Notes under the pieces: model-generated
The model's input: only the letters and a program-made list of their open reading frames with translations
Database searches by the model: none
What the model was told of the DNA's origin: nothing
Made by a program: the position numbers and the translations under genes
Shown here: one piece after another, positions 7,989 to 12,650 of the stretch
Position numbering within the stretch: the stretch's first letter is position 1
Layout: each line of letters opens with the position of its first letter
DNA from: Davidsoniella eucalypti
Lineage: Eukaryota > Ascomycota > Sordariomycetes > Microascales > Ceratocystidaceae
Reading direction: 5' to 3'
NCBI GenBank assembly: GCA_004009845.1
Contig: RMBW01000323.1
Coordinates: 1 to 12,650, forward strand
DNA length: 12,650 nt

Positions 7989-8063
7989 TGTAGCGTTTCT
8001 TTTTTTTTTTTTTAATTCATTTATCTTATGGAGCTATAGAGCTATGAAGATTGTAGCGTTTCT
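7989..8063 (-). mobile_element. A-tailed mini-retroposon with 12-bp target duplication, copy 2
   Basis: The direct repeat TGTAGCGTTTCT at 7989-8000 and 8052-8063 flanks a 51-bp insert. On the minus strand the insert begins TCTTCATAGCTCTATAGC and ends in a run of A (plus-strand T run 8000-8013). Tail plus a direct repeat longer than 10 bp is the pattern left by LINE-type reverse transcription at a nicked target. The body is only about 38 bp, so it may be the 3' end of a longer, 5'-truncated element. Confidence 0.65.
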
Positions 8064-8465
8064 TAAAACCTACTAATGTCCTTTTCTGGAATGCTTGCAG
8101 CCTGTTTAATTTTTGTTTCAGCCTATTTCTACCTTCTAACATTACCTGAAGCCTTAAAAATTACTTACACTCTTACAAACTCAAACTATCCACCTTTGCC
8201 TTCACTTACGATATTGTCTATATTTATATCTATCATTATTACAAATGATACCAAGCAGTTGTTGCCCTGTACTCCTGATAAAAAGTAGTCTATTCATATC
8301 ACATTACTCTTTTCGTTACCTTGATCAAAATCTCCCTTTAGATATTTTATGTTGTTCTATTGCCTTTTTTATTTCTAGAATTGACAAGAAACACTGGCAA
8401 GTATGCTTATCTTTACAGTATAGTTTAATTAGTTCCAAAAGACCGCATGATAGCCGCAAAAACAA

Positions 8466-8544
8466 CTTCAATTTTCAACATCTTCATAGCTCTATAGCTC
8501 CATATATTAATGAAATAAATAAAAATTGAAAGACCTTCAATTTT
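8466..8544 (+). mobile_element. A-tailed mini-retroposon-like sequence, copy 3
   Basis: TCTTCATAGCTCTATAGCTC starts at 8481 and continues through ATATATTAATGAAATAAATAAAAA into an A-rich tail. CTTCAATTTT occurs at 8466-8475 and again at 8535-8544, a possible 10-bp target duplication, although a few extra bases lie between it and the body on each side. The orientation is opposite to copies 1, 2 and 4. Confidence 0.55.
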
Positions 8545-8754
8545 AATAGATAACAGCCCTGCATTCATTGTTTTATGGTTAGTGAATTCTGTACTAACAG
8601 AAGAGCTTTGGCGCTTATTCTTTCACAAGCAAAATATATGACTTATGCCATTAATTGAATCATCAATTACCTATTTATTCAAGGCATCTATGTATTGTAT
8701 AGAGAATTGTCTGTGTGTTATTTTTAAAATCAAGTCTTCAATCATTTTAAAATT

Positions 8755-8795
8755 CTTTTTTAATTCATTAATCTTATAGCTATGAAGATTCGTCC
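8755..8795 (-). repeat. A-tailed mini-retroposon-like sequence, copy 4
   Basis: Plus strand TTTTTTAATTCATTAATCTTATAGCTATGAAGATTC. It lacks one of the two GAGCTATA units. Repeat copy B does not have it at the matching place (after 10252), so it arrived in copy A or replaced sequence there. Confidence 0.55.
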
Positions 8796-9094
8796 TTGCA
8801 CCTATAACTTACCTTTGCTAGTGCGTATGGCCCTGTAAAATTATTTTATTACCATTCAAACCAAATATTATTACTGCTTCTGTTCTTTTAAAAGTGAAAA
8901 AAAATCAGAAAAGGCAGGCTTATTTCCTAGAGCTAGTACCAATTTTTTCTGCTGACAAACATATTACTCGTAAGCAAAATCCCGAAAAAACCCACTTTTC
9001 TAGATGTATTTATCCAATCACATGTCCGGTTGAACTAAATACATGTCCATCGTAAGGAAGGGAGCCCTCGCCCTCTTTTGTATGTGTGTTTAGC

Positions 9095-9129
9095 TGTCAA
9101 CAGCCGCCGAATAATACCTAGGGTTGACA
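9095..9129. repeat. GC-rich 22-bp shared block inside a small inverted repeat
   Basis: TGTCAAC (9095-9101) and GTTGACA (9123-9129) are perfect inverted arms around a GC-rich core. The core (9103-9124) is identical to 11227-11248. It marks the right end of repeat copy A. The arms are not present in copy B. Confidence 0.6.
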
Positions 9130-9442
9130 TATATACTTACTGAGCTGGAGTCACTCAATGAATAGTCATACCTTACTTGCCGACAACACATTCATTTCTT
9201 TGATGTACTTAATAGTCAACATTTGTACTATGTAGAGAACTATACTTCAGTGACTGATTATACAATCATTTCCCAATCGCCTAGCTTGCAGTTGTGACTC
9301 ATTCATAACTCTTTCTCTGTTAATTAGCCAATGTAAATTTCTCTCGATACTCAATAACACAACCCAGTATTTATTAACCATTTTCTAACAAACTATTGCT
9401 AGTATTTGGGGTCTACAATCTTTGATAGTTTACCATTTCCTA
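9130..9442. other. AT-rich spacer between repeat copies, no gene seen
   Basis: I see no coding frame, no RNA gene and no match to other parts of the window. It contains scattered GTGACT/AGTCAC motifs only. Confidence 0.5.
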
Positions 9443-10498
9443 TATTCTTGCCCAATCTTTATGTCTTACCTTATTACATTTCCCTTGAAATGCAACATTC
9501 CGTTAGAACTACAAAACTTACAGTAAGTCATTGATCATTCCTGATTTTACTACGAGTGTCCTTCTTACATGTTTATAGAGCATTTTCTCGACAGACTTGG
9601 TCTTTGCTCTTATGTTTTGCCGACCATCTCAACTTATTATAAATCGGGAATCATTTTGTGATCAATATATCCTGCAAATACCATAGAAAGTGATTACTAT
9701 GTAGGTTTTAAAATACCAACTGTGCCAGTTGCGACTACTTCTCTTGTTGTTTTATCAATCATGTAAACTCTAAATCCCAAGCACCCAATGTCATGCTATT
9801 CTAATGGTATAAGTACCTAAAGTTGTTTGTAATTTGAAGTTCCATATTAGTCTTGTCATTCTACTTACAGCGAAAGAACATAATTCAAATATATAGTAAT
9901 ACTTATATATACTGTCGTTTTTCTCTAGAATTCTTTTCATTTTATTTCCCTTTTCAATAGCACTCAATATCATCATATAGATAGATATAGCAAGTGGGTG
10001 TCTGTCCTGCCAATTGTGCTGTAATGCCCGGTAATATATTAAATCAGCTTGTTATATTACCTTGCTTGGCTCTCTATCCTTTTAAATTTAATTGACTCTA
10101 TTTCTCTATCGTACCTAGATACCTGCTTTGTATCGTAGAAATCCTAATGATATATAGTATACTATGAGTACGAATTACTTTATTTAATCAATATGTCTAT
10201 GCATTTTGTGGAGAATTACCGTCAGTATGTTATTTTAAACCAAGTCTTCAATCTTATATTTAATTAGGATATTCTTCTACATCGCCTTGAGTGTTTATTG
10301 TGATAGTACTTGACATATTTGGTAACATTTTCTACATCTTGCTGTATCTGACTAATACAAATTCTTGTACTTTACCCTTAATGCTTCATGAGTATGTAGA
10401 CATGCCCTTGGTGTACTTATAACTTGCCGTTTCTAGTGCGTTTGATCCAGTAAATTGATTGCAGTCCTATTTGTGTCCAAATACTAGCAGTTCTGCTG

Positions 10499-10517
10499 CG
10501 GTTCTTTTAAAGAACCG
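10499..10517. repeat. Short near-perfect palindrome
   Basis: CGGTTCTTT and AAAGAACCG are 9-bp arms around a single T. The matching place in copy A (near 8882) lacks the arms, so the structure is not conserved. Function unknown. Confidence 0.5.
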
Positions 10518-10783
10518 TTCATATATTATGTGCTGCTTAGTGAAAAAGAAATACTCAAAAACGGCATGCTAGTTAGTTTCCTCCCTGAAGCTAGACGTCA
10601 CGTTTATGCTCGACATATTTGTAAAAAAACACCTCAAAGCTTTAACGAATTCTGAATACACATTACTACTTTACACAAAAGTATGAAATACTTCGTTAGT
10701 ATTATTAACTTTCTAATTCCCCCGTAGATCTAAACATTATAATCTATAATTATAAATATCACGAACACGTTCTTAGTGATATC

Positions 10784-10828
10784 GTCATAGCTCTATTGTT
10801 AAACAAGATTAATAAATAAAAAAAATTG
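10784..10828 (+). repeat. A-tailed mini-retroposon-like sequence, copy 5 (decayed)
   Basis: CGTCATAGCTCTATTG, then AAGATTAATAAATAAAAAAAATTG. It has the same order of motifs as copy 3 (TCATAGCTCTAT, then AAGATTAAT, then an A-rich tail), with the second GCTC unit lost. Confidence 0.45.
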
Positions 10829-11110
10829 ATAGCAAAATTGAATTATATTTTGCTCCCTATAAATTGAATAAAGGGATTTTCTAAAAGAATTTAAAATTTT
10901 CAAAAGATTATTTTGTGAAAATAATTGCAAGAAAAAAAAAAGTTTAGAAAGTTATTTGTGGAAAAACCTCGAAAGTGAAAAAAATTCTAATTTTTTTGAT
11001 TCCTAAAAAAAAGTTTTTTTTTAAAAGAAAAAACTTTAAAAACATCAGAAAATTATTTGTTAAAAAAAATTGAAACTTAATTTTTTTTTTTAGTAAGCAA
11101 AGTCATAGAT
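10829..11110. repeat. A/T-only-like low-complexity stretch
   Basis: Long runs of A and T (for example at 10931-10941 and 11082-11092) with repeated GAAAA and TTTTAAAA patterns. It is not coding. It belongs to copy B but has no clear partner in copy A. Confidence 0.8.
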
Positions 11111-11248
11111 AAATTCTTATTTATTAATAGATTTTGGCCAATCACCGATCCGTTTAGATCTAAACCGTTTTGAAAATAGGGACAAGGGTGCCCAGACTGA
11201 AATGTATGCACGTTTCCGCCCGCAACGCCGCCGAATAATACCTAGGGT

Positions 11249-11382
11249 GATTAGATTGTGGCCGATGGAGAGAAGGACTATTATCTGTTGGAATAACGGC
11301 GGGAAGACGTCCCTATTTATAACCGTTTTGCTTAGGCTTAGATCAAGCTTAGCCGAACCAACCAGGGCCTTAGACCCTTACA
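11249..11382 (-). repeat. Diverged, 3'-truncated LTR of the same family (LTR4)
   Basis: The minus strand begins TGTAAGGGTCTAAGGCCC at 11382 and passes a hairpin-like stretch (11354-11335), TATAAATAGGGAC (about 11324-11312), then CCCGCCGTTATTCCAACAGATA. It matches LTR2 up to just past the transcript start (CCATCGGCCACAATC), where similarity stops at about 11249. The R-U5 part is gone. It is the most diverged LTR of the four. It abuts repeat B on the left and a pol fragment on the right. Confidence 0.8.
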
Positions 11383-11979
11383 CCTTTCGGCTTAACCAAC
11401 GCCCCTGCTGCCTTCCAGAGACGCATCAACGGAGTCCTCGACAAATGGCACGGTATCAGCTGCGACGCCTACATTGACGATGTATGCATCTATTCTAAGG
11501 GCTCGCTCCAGGACCATCGCAACCTCGTCCTGGAAATAGTCTCTGCCCTCGACAAAGCCGACCTCCAACTCGACATCAAGAAGTGCGAGTTCGCAGCCAA
11601 GGAGATCAAGTTCCTAGGCTTCCTAGTCGGCCCTGGTATCGGCATAAGGGCAGACCCCGAAAAGACTGAAGCCATTCGTAATTGGGAGCGCCCCTACACA
11701 CTAACCGAGCTCCGCCGCTTTATTGGTTTCATAAACTTCTATAGGGACTTCGTCCCGCGCATATCCGACACCCTTGCGCCATTAACCAACTTAACTAAAA
11801 AGGACACCCCCTTTGTTTGGTCCCCTGCCTGCGACCAGGCCTTCCACAGCATCAAGGATGCCTTCATCTCTCCTCCTCTACTAGCCCCCTACGACCCTGA
11901 CAGGGAAACAATCCTCTCCGCGGACTCCTCAGGCTATGCTCTAGGCGCTGAACTCACCCAGCGCGGCCCTGACGGACAT
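11383..11979 (+). pseudogene. pol: gypsy pol fragment: RT palm/thumb to start of RNase H
   Basis: A continuous open frame without an ATG, starting in motif B (FGLTNAPAAFQ) and including motif C YIDD, the thumb and connection (FLGFLVGPG, LRRFIGFINFYRDFVPRI) and the first RNase H block (ILSADSSGYALGAEL, catalytic Asp). Both ends are truncated: LTR4 on the left and LTR3 on the right, after GPDGH. It is about 98% identical to the reverse complement of 432-1026. At four places the minus-strand copy lacks one base that this one has, so this fragment keeps the ancestral frame. It is a piece of a third element and cannot work alone. Confidence 0.92.
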
Positions 11980-12157
11980 TGTCACGGGCTAAGGCCCAGT
12001 TGGTATTTGTCTAGGTATTTACCTAGTCAGATAAACGGCTATAAATAGGGACCTATTCCCGCCGTATTCCAACAGATATTAGCCTTTCTCCTTCATCGGT
12101 ATCAATCGAAGTCCTTTCTACTAGATTGCTTGCCACTGCCTCACCTAGTTCGTGTCA
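11980..12157 (+). repeat. 5' LTR of a plus-strand gypsy element (LTR3)
   Basis: 178 bp, by eye identical to LTR2. TATAAATA is at 12040-12047 and the inferred transcript start ATCGGTATCAA at 12095-12105. It is followed by the primer-binding site and the leader of the element, so this is a 5' LTR. It is inserted in the RNase H part of the pol fragment. The base stretch before it is GACAT, the expected left half of a target duplication; the right half lies outside the window. Confidence 0.94.
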
Positions 12158-12159
12158 TT

Positions 12160-12170
12160 TTGATACCGAT
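12160..12170 (+). promoter_or_regulatory. Self-priming primer-binding site, 11 nt
   Basis: TTGATACCGAT, two bases after the LTR end. It is the exact reverse complement of 12095-12105 within LTR3. Same sequence, same distance from the LTR end and same pairing length as in the minus-strand element. Confidence 0.82.
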
Positions 12171-12189
12171 CTACAGCTTTTACTTATTA

Positions 12190-12325
12190 CTTTACTATCC
12201 AGTGCAGCGTCCATACCTCACTTGACCCTTTTTATCTTTACTATCTAGTGCAGCGTCCATACCTCACTCAACCTTTTATCATATTTTCAGTGCAGCGTCC
12301 TCACCTCACTTGACACTTTATCCAT
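12190..12325 (+). repeat. Leader tandem repeats of the plus-strand element
   Basis: AGTGCAGCGTCC starts at 12201, 12247 and 12289, each followed by ACCTCACTTGAC or a close variant and a T-rich spacer; the period is 46 and then 42 bp. It sits in the same place in the element as the repeats at 4081-4216, but the unit is unrelated in sequence. Confidence 0.8.
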
Positions 12326-12369
12326 AAATTAACGCGACGTTTCTTCCGCACTTATCCAATTTCTGCACC

Positions 12370-12650
12370 ATGATGCACACTATCCTTCTCCATGTCTGGG
12401 AGATTGCTCTCGGCCTCTTTTACGGCTCACCGACTCACTAGCCTCCTCTTTTTAGGCCCTATCATCTTTATCTTCCTAGCGGACTCTACGCTACGCCTCA
12501 ATCCAGGCCTTCAAAGCCAAGCACGTCCCCACCCCCTTCACTCGCAGAAACGCCTGTGGACTCGCTCCGGCTGGTGCTACCTCTCCCTCTTCAAGCGCTC
12601 CGAGCGCCCCCGCCTAGCCAAACTACTTGGCCTTCCCTGCTGGTCCTCTT
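12370..12650 (+). pseudogene. gag: gypsy gag, 5' end, frameshifted, runs off the window
   Basis: ATG at 12370 in GCACCATGATG. The first frame stops at TAG 12439-12441. In other frames the sequence goes on as a hydrophobic stretch (LLFLGPIIFIFLAD), then AFKAKHVPTPF, then RLWTRSGWCYLSLFKRSERP with RLAKLLG. All three are in the order of the gag at 4033 (LALAFLAITFTHFML, AFKPRHVVTPF, RLWKHQGWCYLALFKRSERP). Frame changes near 12430, 12508 and 12543, and again near 12630, are each explained by one or two missing bases. Gag identity is firm from this alignment; the copy is not functional as it stands. Confidence 0.88.

Larger units (their letters stand above)
7851..8672. mobile_element. About 820-bp insertion in repeat copy A, origin unknown
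   Basis: Copy B runs straight through ACTTTATTTAATCAATATG (about 10176-10194). In copy A the left match ends at GCAATCAAC (7842-7850) and the right match resumes at TTTATTCAAGGC (from about 8673). The ends both carry a version of the target (AATCAA and ATTCAA), like a decayed short target duplication. The insert is AT-rich and holds three copies of the small A-tailed sequence. I see no convincing terminal inverted repeats and no coding domain. A 70-codon hydrophobic frame at 8076-8288 is likely chance. Confidence 0.5.
7182..9124. repeat. Diverged AT-rich direct repeat, copy A
   Basis: Aligns base by base, with substitutions and small indels, to copy B (9443-11248). Clear anchors are TTATTACATTTCCCTTG (about 7209 and 9470), CAACTGTGCCAGTTGC (about 7468 and 9718), TGTAAACTCTAAATCCCAA (7514 and 9764), ATACTTGCTTTAT/ATACCTGCTTTGT, CAAGTCTTCAATC (about 8731 and 10240), and a shared end CCGAATAATACCTAGGGT (to 9124 and 11248). 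Differences include many transversions, so decay rather than repeat-induced C-to-T mutation dominates. No domain or long frame is conserved between copies. It could be a non-coding part of an old transposon; identity unknown. Confidence 0.75.
9443..11248. repeat. Diverged AT-rich direct repeat, copy B
   Basis: The second copy of the repeat at 7182-9124, in the same orientation, 318 bp further on. It lacks the 820-bp insertion. It has its own extra 10262-10410 segment and a long low-complexity stretch near its right end. Both copies share CCAATCAC (9013 and 11139), then TCCG, CTAAA, GGGNGCCC, GTATG and finally the identical GC-rich 22-bp block. The unit therefore has a defined right end at CCTAGGGT. 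No gene is visible. Confidence 0.72.
11980..12650 (+). mobile_element. Second Ty3/gypsy element, plus strand, 5' end only
   Basis: LTR3, self-priming site, tandem-repeat leader and the start of gag, running off the right edge. It is the same family as the minus-strand element but a different subfamily: the LTR and leader differ, while the gag N-terminus is clearly related. Single-base frameshifts already appear in the first 280 bases of gag, so the copy is probably dead. Confidence 0.92.

Noticed and set aside
8014..8516. Possible MITE with 38-bp terminal inverted repeats
   Set aside because: The two arms are oppositely oriented copies of the A-tailed sequence, which also occurs singly three more times and has its own flanking direct repeats, so independent insertions fit better.
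8076..8529. Two open frames (70 and 94 codons) inside the 820-bp insert
   Set aside because: Low-complexity AT-rich sequence, no domain, overlapping mini-retroposon copy 3; no support for coding.
11202..11477. 91-codon plus-strand frame
   Set aside because: It runs across repeat B, LTR4 and the pol fragment in a frame other than the RT frame.

Overview
The window is eukaryotic repeat DNA and contains no host gene that I can support. It is a nest of retrotransposons around an AT-rich, decayed repeat block. The pairing of a self-primed Ty3/gypsy element (Tf1/sushi-like) with a two-ORF LINE that has an apurinic-type endonuclease and a Tad/I-like reverse transcriptase suggests a filamentous fungus, probably an ascomycete. 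That placement is inference from element types, not from a host gene.

Left part (1-4412, minus strand): the 5' half of a Ty3/gypsy element. Reading leftwards it has a 5' LTR (4412-4234), a self-priming primer-binding site, a leader with tandem repeats, gag with a hydrophobic N-terminus and three CCHC knuckles, then protease, reverse transcriptase and most of RNase H. Integrase and the 3' LTR lie beyond the left edge. The element is broken by several single-base deletions. Middle-left (4413-4602): a polypurine tract and an LTR of the same family in the opposite orientation, head to head with the first. That LTR interrupts a LINE (4603 to about 7110, minus strand). The LINE keeps ORF1, the endonuclease and the N-terminal half of the RT; the break falls inside RT motif A.

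Middle (about 7110-11250): AT-rich DNA without credible genes. It is two diverged direct copies, A 7182-9124 and B 9443-11248, of one unknown repeat. Copy A carries an extra insertion of about 820 bp. Scattered through the block are five copies of a roughly 40-bp sequence with an A-rich tail; one is flanked by a 12-bp direct repeat, as a tiny retroposon would be. An A/T-only-like stretch lies at 10800-11110.

Right part (11249-12650): a truncated, diverged LTR in minus orientation, then a plus-strand fragment of gypsy pol (RT to start of RNase H, open frame, about 98% identical to the left copy), then an LTR identical to the one at 4425-4602. That LTR is followed by its self-priming site, a tandem-repeat leader and the frameshifted 5' end of gag running off the window.

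The main points of interest are: the 11-nt self-priming pairs seen in two elements; the head-to-head LTR palindrome; an LTR hairpin with a compensatory change; leader tandem repeats that differ in sequence between family members; a Gag with three zinc knuckles and a conserved hydrophobic N-terminus; and the mini-retroposon family.
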